A stretch of 64,000 bases of DNA from Acidisphaera sp. S103 (GCF_009765975.1 NZ_LMUJ01000054.1:123456-187455); one strand, 5' to 3'. Shown: positions 1 through 9,043, counted from the stretch's first letter. The notes: generated from the sequence alone by a model not told the origin. Numbers and translations: made by a program.

Positions 1-1539
1 ATGGGCGCGGCCGTTCTGATGTTGCGGGAGTTCCCGCCTTCTGAGTCCACCGCGGCGACACCTGGTCTGGCCGTGTTGATGCTGCTACCGGCGTTTCTGA
101 TCCTGGTCTGCGAACGGTTGGTCGTTGCGGAACCGGTCGATCGTCTGCCGGAGACCGTTCGGCTTGCCGCGCTGTTGCGGATCCCGGCGTTTACGTTGGT
201 GCTACTTGCGGCGCTCGCGGCTGCTGCGAGTTTTGGGTGGGGCCTCGGCGTCTGGCCCGTGGTCGTGGTGCGTTTGTTGTTGCTGGCTGTGGCTGCGGAA
301 TTGGCCATGCGTGCCGTGGCGGTATGGTTTCTTCCGTTACCAGCGCCGGAGGTAGCCCGAGCGGCGGTTGGTAGTGCGGTGGCGGGGTTGTTGCAGCCGG
401 GGGCGCTGCGTCCGGCGGCGCTTGCGCAACGAATGCGGGCACAACTTGGTATCGATGTCACCCAAAGCTGGGCGGTGGGCTATGTCCGAACGGCGCTGCC
501 GCCGGTACTGCTGGGGCTGCTGGTGCTGGCTTGGGGGCTGACCGGGGTGACTCGCATCGGGGTTGCGGAACGCGGCGTGTATGAGCGCTTCGGTGCGCCC
601 GTTGCCGTGGTGCCGCCGGGTTTGCATGTGCTGTTGCCGTGGCCGTTCGGCCGGGTTCGGCGGGTCGAATTCGGCGTGGTGCATGCGGTGGCGATTGGTT
701 CCGAAGCGGGTGGGACGAAGCTGGCTGTGGACATCTCGACGGCCGACGGGCCGCCGCCACTCAGCGCCAACCGGCTGTGGGATGAACAGTCGGGCACCGA
801 CAGTGCCTATCTCATTGCCAGCCGGGGTGGTGGACAGCAGAGTTTTGAAACTGTCAGTGCCAATATCCGTGTGCTTTATCGAATCGGTCTCGATGATGAG
901 TCGGCGCGGCGGGCGCTGTATGGGCTGGTTGCACCGGAAACGCTGGTGCGGTCGTTGGCGGATCGGTTGCTGGCGCGGTTCTTTGTCGATCGCACGCTCG
1001 ATCAGGTGCTCGGTGCGCGGCGGGAGCAGGTGGCGGACGATCTACGTGCGTCGTTGCAGGCGGAACTTGATGCGCGGCTCAGCGGCGTGGACGTGGTGGC
1101 TGTCATTGTGGAGTCGATCCATCCGCCCAGCGGCGCGGCCATGGCGTATCGCGGCGTGCAGGCCGCACAGATCATCGCGTCGACGCGCAGCGCGGAGGAA
1201 ACCGGGCGGGCGTTCGGCAGCCTGAGTGTCGCGGCGCGGGATGCGCACAACCTGAACGACGACGCACAGGCGCTGGCCGCCGAACTGGTCGGTTCGGCTC
1301 GGTCGGACCGGTGGCAGGCGGATGCCGACACGCTGGCCTATCGCGACGGCGGGCATGCTTTCCTGCTGGAACGCTATTTTGCGAATCTTCGCGGCGCCCT
1401 GGGCCATGATGCCGGGCTGGAGATCATTGACAACCGCCTCGATCGTTCGGAGGCACCAATGATCGACCTGCGTCCGCCCGCCACCGCGGCCGAATCCAAC
1501 GCGATGCCGGACGCCGGGCAGGGGAACAGCGATCGATGA
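1..1539 (+). CDS. HflK-like SPFH/Band-7 membrane protein, polytopic N-terminus (5' end possibly outside window)
   Basis: This is an integral-membrane SPFH (stomatin/prohibitin/flotillin/HflK-C) protein. The N-terminal 185 residues carry about four hydrophobic segments (roughly 22-42, 58-80, 84-108 and 166-185). A Band-7 domain follows at about 187-400, opening with a typical 'GVYERFGAP...PPGLHVLLPWPFG' pattern, and then an Ala/Arg/Glu-rich helical tail. Classical HflK has one membrane segment, so the polytopic N-terminus marks a variant subfamily. The reading frame is open at base 1, so the true start may lie upstream. It is followed after 16 bases by an HflC-like gene, a second HflK-like gene and a P-type ATPase. 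SPFH partners usually form hetero-oligomeric membrane rings that modulate FtsH or other membrane proteins. Here the ATPase is the likely client (inference). Family assignment is firm; function is not. Confidence 0.8.
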   Translation: MGAAVLMLREFPPSESTAATPGLAVLMLLPAFLILVCERLVVAEPVDRLPETVRLAALLRIPAFTLVLLAALAAAASFGWGLGVWPVVVVRLLLLAVAAELAMRAVAVWFLPLPAPEVARAAVGSAVAGLLQPGALRPAALAQRMRAQLGIDVTQSWAVGYVRTALPPVLLGLLVLAWGLTGVTRIGVAERGVYERFGAPVAVVPPGLHVLLPWPFGRVRRVEFGVVHAVAIGSEAGGTKLAVDISTADGPPPLSANRLWDEQSGTDSAYLIASRGGGQQSFETVSANIRVLYRIGLDDESARRALYGLVAPETLVRSLADRLLARFFVDRTLDQVLGARREQVADDLRASLQAELDARLSGVDVVAVIVESIHPPSGAAMAYRGVQAAQIIASTRSAEETGRAFGSLSVAARDAHNLNDDAQALAAELVGSARSDRWQADADTLAYRDGGHAFLLERYFANLRGALGHDAGLEIIDNRLDRSEAPMIDLRPPATAAESNAMPDAGQGNSDR

Positions 1540-1555
1540 ACGAGGGAATGGGCAT

Positions 1556-2614
1556 ATGAGCGGGCACGATATCGCCGTCGACGAACCGCGCGCCGGGACC
1601 GGGCAAAGCCGGACCAGGCGGATGGCGCGGTTTGTCGTGGCCGCGGCGATTCTGGTCGGTGCGGCGGCGGCCTCGGCGCAGGTGATGGTGGCGGCGGGGC
1701 AGGCTATCGTGATCACGCGCTTCGGCAACCCGCTGCGTGTGCTGACGCAACCCGGTCTGGCCTGGAAGCTGCCGGCGCCGATCGAAAATACGCTGCCGGT
1801 CGATCTTCGGCTGCGCACGACGTCGAGCGGATTGCAGGATGTGGGCACTCGGGACGGTTTGCGGGTGCTGGTGCAGGCGTTCCTGGCATGGCGCGTGCCG
1901 CCCGACGCCGAACATATTCGTCAGTTCATTCGCGCCGCCGGCAACGATCCGGATGAGGCGGCGCGGCAGTTGCGCAGCTTCGTCGGGTCGGCGTTGCAGA
2001 CGACGGCGAGCAATTTCGATCTCGCCGACCTGGTGAATACCGATCCGTCGAAGGTGCGTCTGGCGGCGTTCGAGCAGCAGTTGCGCCAGGCGGTCGCGCG
2101 GCAGGTGCTCGATATCTATGGCGTGGATGTCCAGCAGGTGGGTGTGGAGCGGATCAGCCTGCCGTCGGAAACTTTGGCCGCCACGGTGGCGCGGATGCGG
2201 GCGGAGCGGGAGACGGTGGCGGCGGAACGAACCGCCGAAGGGTTGCGTGCCGCGGCGGCTATTCGTTCCGACGCCGCGCGCGATGCGCGTGTGACCATTG
2301 CCAAAGCGAAGGCCGATGCGGCGTCGATCGAGGCTCGTTCTCGGCAGGAGGCGGCGCGTATTTACGCAGGTAGCTACGAGCGTGATCCGCAGTTGTATTT
2401 GCTGCTGCGGTCGCTCGATACGGTTGGGGAGGTTGTGGGGCCGCACACGAGGCTGATCCTGCGGACTGATGCGGCGCCGTTCGATGTCCTGGTGCAGGGG
2501 CCGCCGGGTACCGCTGCCAAGGTCTTGCCTGCGCCGGCCCCGCCGGCATCCGGCGCCACTCAGCCGCCGGTCGTCGGGCTGTTGGGACCGGGCGGGCCGG
2601 GGGTCGATCGATGA
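1556..2614 (+). CDS. HflC-like SPFH/Band-7 protein
   Basis: A 352-residue single-pass SPFH protein of the HflC type. One hydrophobic segment lies at about 23-47 and is followed by the Band-7 start 'GQAIVITRFGNPLRVLTQPG'. The SPFH domain spans roughly 48-230 and a coiled, Ala/Arg-rich helix follows at about 210-270, as in HflC. A Pro/Gly-rich C-terminal tail is unusual. The ATG at this position is preceded by a GAGGGA-type ribosome site. The gene sits 16 bases behind the first SPFH gene and overlaps the next by 4 bases (ATGA), so all three are probably made together and assembled into one complex. Whether it regulates FtsH or the neighbouring metal ATPase cannot be told from sequence. Confidence 0.82.
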   Translation: MSGHDIAVDEPRAGTGQSRTRRMARFVVAAAILVGAAAASAQVMVAAGQAIVITRFGNPLRVLTQPGLAWKLPAPIENTLPVDLRLRTTSSGLQDVGTRDGLRVLVQAFLAWRVPPDAEHIRQFIRAAGNDPDEAARQLRSFVGSALQTTASNFDLADLVNTDPSKVRLAAFEQQLRQAVARQVLDIYGVDVQQVGVERISLPSETLAATVARMRAERETVAAERTAEGLRAAAAIRSDAARDARVTIAKAKADAASIEARSRQEAARIYAGSYERDPQLYLLLRSLDTVGEVVGPHTRLILRTDAAPFDVLVQGPPGTAAKVLPAPAPPASGATQPPVVGLLGPGGPGVDR

Positions 2615-3702
2615 GTGCCGCCGATCCGGCGATGCGGGGGCCGTTGGCGTCCTCGGTCCGGCTGGGTTTCCTGATGTTATATGTGGCGGTGCTACTGCTT
2701 GGGGCGGGTTGGGCGTCGGGGAATCTGCGGCAGGTCCCGCCGGATAGCAGGGCGGTGGTGTTGCGGTTCGGGCGGGTGAACCGGGTGCGGGAATCCGGGC
2801 TGCTGCTGGCCTGGCCGCCGCCAATCGAGCAGGTGCGGCTGCTGCCTGCTCCGGACCGGCAGATCGAATACAAGGTGGTGGGGCAGCAGACCGGCTTCCA
2901 ATCGGACGAAACCGACATGCAGTTGGCGCCGAATGACGACGTGATCCACCTGCAGGGCGATCGGGATTTGAACAATGCCACCTATCTGCTGACCGGTGAC
3001 GGCAATGTCGTAAGGCTGGATGCGACGTTGTTTTTTACCATCACCGATCCCACCGCCTATCTGCTGGCGGAAGATCATGTGCGGCCGGCGCTGAACCGGC
3101 TGTATCTGGCGAGTGCGGTGGCGCTGGCGGCGTCACGCAGCCTGGATGACTTTTTGGTCGCCCGGCCCGATCAGGACAAGCGGGTGCCCGGGGAAACCAG
3201 TCCGGAGGCGGCGGCGACACTCGCCCAGCGGCGGCAGGCCTTGCGTGGCGATCTGGTGGCCGCGATCAACCGCCGGATCGAGGCGTTGCGGCGGTCGGGG
3301 ATGGATCTGGGTATTTCGGTGGGCCGGGTGGATGTGGTGGCTTTGCTGCCGCCGATCGCGAAGGCTGCGTTCGATGCGGTGCTGACCGCCGCGCAGATCG
3401 CCGATCAGGGTGTGGCGGCTGCGCGCACCGATGCCGCGCGTATCACTCAGGAAGCGGATCGTGAGCACGATCGGTTGTTGACCGAGGCGAGCGCGGCGGC
3501 GGAGGAGCGTTTGCGTACGGCATCGGCCGATACCGCGCGTATCGATGCGCTGGCTGAACAGGAGACGCCAGCCAATCGCGATGCGCTGCTGACGCATGCG
3601 TATCAGACTCAGATCGCGGCGATCCTGCGGCATGCCGGGGCGGTGACGGCCGTGGATACGCGGGGTGGGCAGCAATTGGTGTTGCCGGGGCCGATGCCAT
3701 GA
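2611..3702 (+). CDS. HflK-like SPFH/Band-7 protein, second copy
   Basis: A 363-residue SPFH protein with one transmembrane segment at about 18-40 ('MLYVAVLLLGAGWASG' region). The Band-7 domain follows ('SRAVVLRFGRVNRVRESG'), and a long Ala/Glu/Arg helical stretch at about 255-320 is typical of HflK oligomerisation helices. It contains a charged insert around residues 100-125 and a Gln-rich end. The start overlaps the stop of the preceding HflC-like gene and its own stop overlaps the ATPase start, so four genes are translationally coupled. Three SPFH proteins in one operon is more than the canonical hflK-hflC pair. No FtsH protease gene is adjacent. Confidence 0.8.
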   Translation: MSAADPAMRGPLASSVRLGFLMLYVAVLLLGAGWASGNLRQVPPDSRAVVLRFGRVNRVRESGLLLAWPPPIEQVRLLPAPDRQIEYKVVGQQTGFQSDETDMQLAPNDDVIHLQGDRDLNNATYLLTGDGNVVRLDATLFFTITDPTAYLLAEDHVRPALNRLYLASAVALAASRSLDDFLVARPDQDKRVPGETSPEAAATLAQRRQALRGDLVAAINRRIEALRRSGMDLGISVGRVDVVALLPPIAKAAFDAVLTAAQIADQGVAAARTDAARITQEADREHDRLLTEASAAAEERLRTASADTARIDALAEQETPANRDALLTHAYQTQIAAILRHAGAVTAVDTRGGQQLVLPGPMP

Positions 3703-5645
3703 ACGGAACGCCGCTGCTGAGTTTGGGGGAACGGTGGTCGCTGGCCCTTCGCCTCACGCTATCGATGATCGCGGCTGGGCTGCTGGTGATTGCCTTGCTG
3801 TGGCGCGCGGCTGTTCCGGATGAGCAGGGGGTTGCGGATCTGGTGGCCGGCGCGGCGGCGTTGCTGGTCGCGGTGCCTGTCCTGTCGGCCGCCTGGGCCA
3901 GTCTAAGGCACCCCAGCCTGCATGGGATCAGCGACCAGCTTGTTGCGCTCGCGCTTGTCGCGTGCTGGGCGACGGGCGACCTGATGACGGCGGCGGTGCT
4001 GCCCATCGTGATGATCGTCGGCCATGTGCTGGAGGAGCGCAGCCTGCTGGGGTCGCGCGAGGCGATCGATGCGTTGGGGCGGCTGGTGCAGAGCGTTTCT
4101 GTGCGCGTTTCGGATGGCGGCGCGCGGGAAGAGGTGCCGACCCAGGCTCTGCGGGTGGGTGATTGCATCGCCTTGCAGGCCGGCGACCGGGTTCCGGTGG
4201 ACGGCGTCATCCGGCAGGGCGCGGCGAGTATCGACACCGCCTCACTGACCGGGGAGTCGGTGCCGGTGGACATGGCGGAAGGCGACGCCGTGCTGGCTGG
4301 GTCGATCAACCTGGATGGCGTGCTGGTGGTGGAGGTCACTCGCATCGGCGGCGAGACGACGTTGGGAAAAATCGTCGCGCTGATGCACCAGGCGGAGGCG
4401 GCCAAGCCGCCGGTCACGCGGCTGCTGGAGGCGTATGCGGGACACTATATGGTGCTGATCCTGCTGGTAGCGGCCGGGGTGTGGTTCGCGACGGGTGATA
4501 GCGCGGCGATGCTGGCCGTGATTGTGGCATCCTGTCCTTGCGCGCTGGTGCTGGCCGCGCCGGCCACGGCGATCGCCGCCATCGTCGTTGCCGCTCGGCA
4601 TGGCATTCTGATCAAGGGGTCGGCGTTCCTGGAGCAGGTTTCCGAGGTGACGTCCCTGGTGCTCGACAAGACGGGCACGGTGACGACCGGTGTGCTGACC
4701 CTGGTTGGCATCGATCCGGCGCCGGGCGTGCCGGAGTCGACTCTGCTGGGTCTGGCGGCATCGTTGGGGTCGGCCAGCACCCATCCGGTCAGTCGAGCGG
4801 TCGCCGGCTTGGCACCGGACGCGGGTCGCCCTGTGTTGAGCGACGTGCGGGAAGAGCGCGGCCTGGGGATGCGGGCACAGTGTGGCGGGATGCGCGTGGC
4901 GATGGGCCGGCCGGCACTGCTGGCCTCACTGGGGGCTGAGCCTACGCAGGCACCGGTGCATGATGGGCCGATGGTGGGGGTGTGCGAGGAGGACCGGTTC
5001 CTGGGGTGGCTGCGGTTGGCGGACCAGCCTCGGGCGGAGGCGCGGTCGGCGTTGGAGGCGTTGCGCGATCTGGGGTTGCGCCGGCAGGTGCTGCTGACCG
5101 GCGACCGGGAAACGGTGGCTCGGGCGGTCGGTGGAACGCTGGGGATTGATGATATCTGTGCCGAGGCGCTTCCCGAGGAGAAGATGCAGCGGGTCCTGGA
5201 AGAGGTTCGGCTGGGCTTCCGGCCCATGGTGGTGGGGGACGGGATCAACGACAGCCTGGCGCTGAAGGCCGGGGCGGTTGGCGTCGCGATGGGGGCGCAG
5301 GGGACGGATGTGGCGCTGGCCTCGGCCGATCTGGTGCTGATTACCAGTGACCTGCGGCGGCTGGCCACCTGCATCCGGCTGAGCCGGCGGTGCCGGCGGA
5401 CGATCCATGTGAACGTCGCGTTGGGGTTGGGCTGGACGGTCGCGCTGGTGGTGCTGGCGGCGTGCGGCCTGCTGGGGCCGGAGGGTGCGATCGTGGCGGC
5501 GGTGGTGCACAATCTCAGCACATTGGCGGGGATGGCGAATTCCGGGCGGCTGCTGCTGTTCGATGAGACGGACGCGGGACGGCGGGCCAGAGGCCTGTCG
5601 CCCGTCCGGGTCGCGCAACGCCCGATCGTACCGGTTGGGTCATGA
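3699..5645 (+). CDS. P1B-type heavy-metal/cation-translocating ATPase
   Basis: A 648-residue P-type ATPase that should move a metal cation across the inner membrane. Visible motifs are TGES at 184-187 (actuator), the membrane metal site C-P-C around 279-281, DKTGT with the phosphorylated Asp near 323, an HP dipeptide (S-T-H-P) in the nucleotide-binding domain that is diagnostic of P1B pumps, and GDGIND near 513. There is no N-terminal heavy-metal-associated domain: the protein goes almost directly into membrane helices. The last helix has an H-N-L-S-T pattern rather than the Cu-type or classic Zn-type signature, so the metal is not assignable. The start overlaps the last SPFH gene by four bases, and the next gene overlaps its stop. 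This suggests the SPFH proteins scaffold or control the quality of this pump (inference). Confidence 0.9.
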   Translation: MNGTPLLSLGERWSLALRLTLSMIAAGLLVIALLWRAAVPDEQGVADLVAGAAALLVAVPVLSAAWASLRHPSLHGISDQLVALALVACWATGDLMTAAVLPIVMIVGHVLEERSLLGSREAIDALGRLVQSVSVRVSDGGAREEVPTQALRVGDCIALQAGDRVPVDGVIRQGAASIDTASLTGESVPVDMAEGDAVLAGSINLDGVLVVEVTRIGGETTLGKIVALMHQAEAAKPPVTRLLEAYAGHYMVLILLVAAGVWFATGDSAAMLAVIVASCPCALVLAAPATAIAAIVVAARHGILIKGSAFLEQVSEVTSLVLDKTGTVTTGVLTLVGIDPAPGVPESTLLGLAASLGSASTHPVSRAVAGLAPDAGRPVLSDVREERGLGMRAQCGGMRVAMGRPALLASLGAEPTQAPVHDGPMVGVCEEDRFLGWLRLADQPRAEARSALEALRDLGLRRQVLLTGDRETVARAVGGTLGIDDICAEALPEEKMQRVLEEVRLGFRPMVVGDGINDSLALKAGAVGVAMGAQGTDVALASADLVLITSDLRRLATCIRLSRRCRRTIHVNVALGLGWTVALVVLAACGLLGPEGAIVAAVVHNLSTLAGMANSGRLLLFDETDAGRRARGLSPVRVAQRPIVPVGS

Positions 5646-6211
5646 AGGGGCTGGTTGCCCTGGGTGCCGTGTTGTTGGGTCTGTTGGCCTGGGAGAGCCT
5701 GCCGGCATCCGATCGTCCGGTTGCCATGCCGCCGCTTCAGGCGCCGGTGGCCAATGCGGTCCCGCCGGACGCGCCCCCGATTGCCAAATGGGTCGAGGTG
5801 GTGGAAGCAAGGCCGCTGTTTGCCCGCGATCGCCGGGCACAACCACGGGCGGCGGCTTCGGCGAAAGCGTCCGAACCACGCGACACACTGCCTCGGCTGG
5901 CCGGCACGGTGCGTTCGGAGGACAGTTTGGTGGCTATTTTCGCTCCAGTTTCGGCGACCGGCACCGCCGCCCCAAAAGACGGCGGTATGCCCGACGCCAT
6001 ACCCAAGCCGATTGTCGTCGGCCGTGACGGGATCGTCGCGGGGTGGACGGTCATTGCCATCTCCGATGGAGCAGTCACCCTGGAACGCGACGGGCGCACG
6101 TCGACGCTGGGTCTGACCTACGCCAATGGCCCGGTCGCACCGCGAGTCGAGGTGCCGGCAACCGTCGTGGTGCTGCACGAACGGCGCTCCAACCCATTTC
6201 TGCAACCATGA
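5642..6211 (+). CDS. GspC/GspN-like type II secretion protein (HR-domain type, no PDZ)
   Basis: A 189-residue protein with an N-terminal hydrophobic segment (about 3-17) and a Pro/Ala-rich linker. A small periplasmic domain at about 85-165 has the GspC homology-region look: 'RPLFARDRR', then 'LAGTV', then 'GWTVIAISDGAVTLERDGR'. In type II secretion systems this domain connects the inner-membrane platform to the secretin. There is no PDZ domain, so it is either a short GspC or the GspN-like variant of alphaproteobacteria. It begins inside the ATPase stop (ATGA) and overlaps the GspM gene downstream in the same way. No other secretion gene lies in the window. Confidence 0.55.
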   Translation: MKGLVALGAVLLGLLAWESLPASDRPVAMPPLQAPVANAVPPDAPPIAKWVEVVEARPLFARDRRAQPRAAASAKASEPRDTLPRLAGTVRSEDSLVAIFAPVSATGTAAPKDGGMPDAIPKPIVVGRDGIVAGWTVIAISDGAVTLERDGRTSTLGLTYANGPVAPRVEVPATVVVLHERRSNPFLQP

Positions 6212-6810
6212 ACGAGATGTCCGCCCGTCTGCCAGAAGGCCGGCGTGGGCAGCTTGTCGCGCTGGCTGTGCTGTTGGTCACGTTGGGTGTGTTGTGGGTC
6301 GCCGTGGCGTCCCCGCTGCTCGATTGGTACGCGGAACGGGCGGATCGATTGGCGGAGCGGCGGCAGGTGCTGGCGCATATGACCCAGATCGCCGGCGCAC
6401 TGCCGACGTTGCGGCAGGAAGCCCGGAAAGAGGTATCCGGCGCGCCGCCCGCGACGGCGCTGCTGAGTGGTACCACCGACGCGATTGCCGGTGCCGGATT
6501 GCAAGGCGCCGTTCAGGACATGGTCACCGCGGCGGGAGCGACGCTGGTGAGTTCCGAGGCACTGCCCGGTGAGCAGCAGGGCGGCTTCCGTCGCATCGGG
6601 CTGCGCGTAGCGGTCAATGGCGACTGGCCGGAACTGGTCGCGATCTTGCGGGCGGTGGAGGAAAGTCCACTTCGACTGCTGGTCGACGATCTAGAACTGC
6701 ATGCAACAGCGCAGATCGAAAAGACCGGCACGGCACCCATCGCGGCAAATTTCGTCGTGCGGGGTTTCCGGTCCGGGACGGAAACCCAGCCGTCGGAGGC
6801 ACCGCGATAG
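6208..6810 (+). CDS. gspM: Type II secretion system protein GspM
   Basis: A 200-residue inner-membrane protein. It has a short cytoplasmic N-terminus, one membrane segment at about 15-35, a coiled segment ('YAERADRLAERRQVLAHM'), and a periplasmic ferredoxin-like domain with a conserved 'LRLLVDDLELHA' element. This matches the GspM/GspMb platform subunit that partners GspL. The ATG chosen overlaps the previous stop (ATGA); upstream in-frame codons would run through the preceding gene. It is the last gene of the plus-strand operon and faces the flavin oxidoreductase gene tail to tail. The absence of gspD/E/F/G/L nearby means the rest of the system must be encoded elsewhere or be missing. Confidence 0.65.
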   Translation: MNEMSARLPEGRRGQLVALAVLLVTLGVLWVAVASPLLDWYAERADRLAERRQVLAHMTQIAGALPTLRQEARKEVSGAPPATALLSGTTDAIAGAGLQGAVQDMVTAAGATLVSSEALPGEQQGGFRRIGLRVAVNGDWPELVAILRAVEESPLRLLVDDLELHATAQIEKTGTAPIAANFVVRGFRSGTETQPSEAPR

Positions 6811-6863
6811 CGACGGTTACGTTCCACGCTACGCCAGGGGGACGTACTCGGCGGATGACAGGT

Positions 6864-6906
6864 GCGGCGCTCGCACGCCGCGTCGCCGCCAAGGACATTC
6901 CTGTCC
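6864..6906. terminator. Two tandem hairpins between convergent genes
   Basis: Two perfect inverted repeats lie in the 166-base gap between gspM and the convergent oxidoreductase gene: GCGGCG-6-CGCCGC at 6864-6881 and GGACA-TTCC-TGTCC at 6893-6906. Neither is followed by a clear T-run, so this is a candidate bidirectional terminator rather than a textbook intrinsic one. Confidence 0.3.
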
Positions 6907-6976
6907 TCATCGCCAGCGCCCGCGGACCGGAAACGCTGGGCCGGCGATACCGGCGGCGATCGTTCCGCCTCGGCCC

Positions 6977-8062
6977 TCAGGCCGGCGTCAAATGCTTTAT
7001 CCGCGGCGCCACCTCTTGCGCGAGCAGTCGCAGCGAATTGTGCCAGGCCTCCGGATTGTCCGCGTAGTCGAACCCGAACACCAGCAGACTGCCAAATCCG
7101 CCGACATCCCGATAAACCCGCTCCAGCTTCTCGGCCACAGTCGCCGGCGAGCCGACCAGCCAGTTGTGCCGGGCGCAATACTCCGGCGTAACATCCGAAT
7201 CCGGCACTGACGGATCGTGTTTGAGGTATTCCAGGAACCCGAAATTCCCCAGCAATGGCAGGAAGTACTCCCGCATCATCCGCCCCATCATGCCGCCGAC
7301 GGACAATCGCTGCGCCTCTTCATCCGTCTCGGCGACGAATACCTCCCGCACCATCCGCCAGTCCCGCCGGTGCGGCGTCCGGCCGGTTCGTTTCGCGCCT
7401 TCCTCGACCGCCGCCCAATGCGTCGCGACATACGCCGGGTTGAGGTTCAGGCTCAGCGGCAGGAAGCCATGCTCCCCCGCCATCTTCAACGTGTCGGAGT
7501 TCTTCGACAGACCGGCCACGCCGATCGGCGGATGCGGCTTCTGCAACGGCTTGATGTGGGGCTTCAGAAAGCCGAACATGGTTTCGGGTTTGTCGACGTT
7601 CCAGTACTTGCCGCGGAACTGAAACGATGGTTCGTCGCTCCACATACGCAGGATGATATCCAGCGCTTCCCGGGTCATTTCCCGGTTCGCCCCCGACATC
7701 CCGTCCACATTGAACATCGCCCAGTCGCTCGGCAGGCCCGACGCCGCGACGCCGAACATCAACCGGCCCTCGGACAGATGGTCCAGCATGGCCACACGGT
7801 TCGCCAACTCCGCCGGGTGATGGTACGGCAGCAGGAAGCCGCCTGGCCCGATGCGCAGCCGTTTCGTCTGCAACAGCGCCTGGGCGACCAGCAGATCGGG
7901 TGACGGATGCGGTTCCCACGGCGCGGTGTGGTGCTCGCCGATCCACGCTTCTGAATATCCCAACTCATCCAGCCAGCGCAGCGTCTGCAAATCCCAGTCG
8001 TGGCCTGCCTTCAAGCCGCGCTCCGGCGGGTGCGACGGCATCGAGAAATACCCAAGTTCCAT
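6977..8062 (-). CDS. LLM-class flavin-dependent oxidoreductase (luciferase-like)
   Basis: A 361-residue bacterial-luciferase-family (TIM-barrel, FMN-dependent) monooxygenase or oxidoreductase. Typical features are the N-terminal 'LGYFSMPSHPP' strand, 'LDELGYSEAWIGEHH', a central 'RLMFGVAASGLPSDW' segment, 'HPPIGVAGLS' and the C-terminal 'GSPATVAEKLERVYRDVGG'. The overall layout resembles alkanal/limonene monooxygenase-like members. The substrate cannot be deduced. I placed the start at the ATG that has an AGGAGG ribosome site about seven bases upstream; a further in-frame start 57 bases upstream lacks one. The gene is divergent from the SDR gene across 165 bases, so the two may share control. 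Confidence 0.85.
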   Translation of the reverse strand: MELGYFSMPSHPPERGLKAGHDWDLQTLRWLDELGYSEAWIGEHHTAPWEPHPSPDLLVAQALLQTKRLRIGPGGFLLPYHHPAELANRVAMLDHLSEGRLMFGVAASGLPSDWAMFNVDGMSGANREMTREALDIILRMWSDEPSFQFRGKYWNVDKPETMFGFLKPHIKPLQKPHPPIGVAGLSKNSDTLKMAGEHGFLPLSLNLNPAYVATHWAAVEEGAKRTGRTPHRRDWRMVREVFVAETDEEAQRLSVGGMMGRMMREYFLPLLGNFGFLEYLKHDPSVPDSDVTPEYCARHNWLVGSPATVAEKLERVYRDVGGFGSLLVFGFDYADNPEAWHNSLRLLAQEVAPRIKHLTPA

Positions 8063-8227
8063 GGCAATCCTCCTGTCCTGGCGCGCTCTATGGCGCTCGC
8101 GGAAGCCAACAGACCACAACGCTGTCGAAGGTCAAGTGAACTGGACGCGGTCCGGGGCTTGCTCTCGCCTCGCCGCTCCCGTTGAATGCCGCCGGCAAAC
8201 CCAACACGCATATGGAGGAAACCGCCG

Positions 8228-8986
8228 GTGGCAAATCTCGCGGGGAAGATCGCCTGGGTCACCGGTGCCGGCAGCGGCATAGGGGAAGCTGCCGCCCTGG
8301 CGCTGGCCGAGGATGGCGCGACGGTAATCCTGACTGGCCGCACACGCGACAAGCTGGAAAACACAGCGCGGCGCATCCACAACTCGGGGCAGGCGCATGT
8401 GCAGCCTGCCGACCTGACGGACAAGGAACAGGTGCGACGGGTGGGCGCCTACATCAAGGCGACGTTCGACCGGCTGGATATCCTGGTGAACAACGCCGGC
8501 GTGAACATCCTGGACCGGCACTGGGACAAGCTGACGCCGGAGAGCATCGACACCATGGTGCAAGGCAACCTGACCGCCGCGCTGTATTGCGTCACGGTGG
8601 CGTTGCCGTTCATGCGCGCGCAACAGGACGGCCTGATCATTCACACAGCATCGATGGCGGGACGGTTCATCGGCGGTGTCGCCGGTCCCATCTATGTCAC
8701 CGCCAAGCACGGCATCGTGGCCATGAGCCATGGATTGAACATGGAGGAATGCGTCAACGGCATCCGCTCGACGGTTTTCCTGCCGGGGGAAGTCGCCACG
8801 CCGATCCTCGATCAGCGGCCCAACCCGGTCGGCCCCGAGGTGCGCGCCAAGATGGTGCAACCGGCGGACTGCGGCGACCTGATCCGTTACATCGCCAATC
8901 TGCCGAAGCATGTGGTGATGAATGAGGTCCATCTGGCGCCGACGCACAACCGCGGCTACATCGCCAACCTGCAGCGGCGGCTCTGA
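8228..8986 (+). CDS. Short-chain dehydrogenase/reductase (SDR)
   Basis: A 252-residue classical SDR using NAD(P). It has the cofactor motif T-G-A-G-S-G-I-G near the N-terminus, 'NNAG' in the middle, and the catalytic Ser followed by Y-x-x-x-K ('YVTAKHG'). The preferred start is a GTG with GGAGGA eight bases upstream. An ATG-like start further up would add residues ahead of the first beta strand and lacks a ribosome site. The exact alcohol or ketone substrate is unknown. It is transcribed away from the flavin oxidoreductase, a frequent pairing in catabolic loci, but no pathway is evident. Confidence 0.87.
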   Translation: MANLAGKIAWVTGAGSGIGEAAALALAEDGATVILTGRTRDKLENTARRIHNSGQAHVQPADLTDKEQVRRVGAYIKATFDRLDILVNNAGVNILDRHWDKLTPESIDTMVQGNLTAALYCVTVALPFMRAQQDGLIIHTASMAGRFIGGVAGPIYVTAKHGIVAMSHGLNMEECVNGIRSTVFLPGEVATPILDQRPNPVGPEVRAKMVQPADCGDLIRYIANLPKHVVMNEVHLAPTHNRGYIANLQRRL

Positions 8987-9043
8987 AGCCGCTCCAGCGT
9001 GCCAGGCGATAGGCCCTCGATCTGGACGGTCGACGGGGTGCAG

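Noticed and set aside
4445-6205. Minus-strand open frame of 586 codons
   Set aside because: Antisense of the P-type ATPase and GspC-like gene, with low-complexity Arg/Ser/Pro translation.
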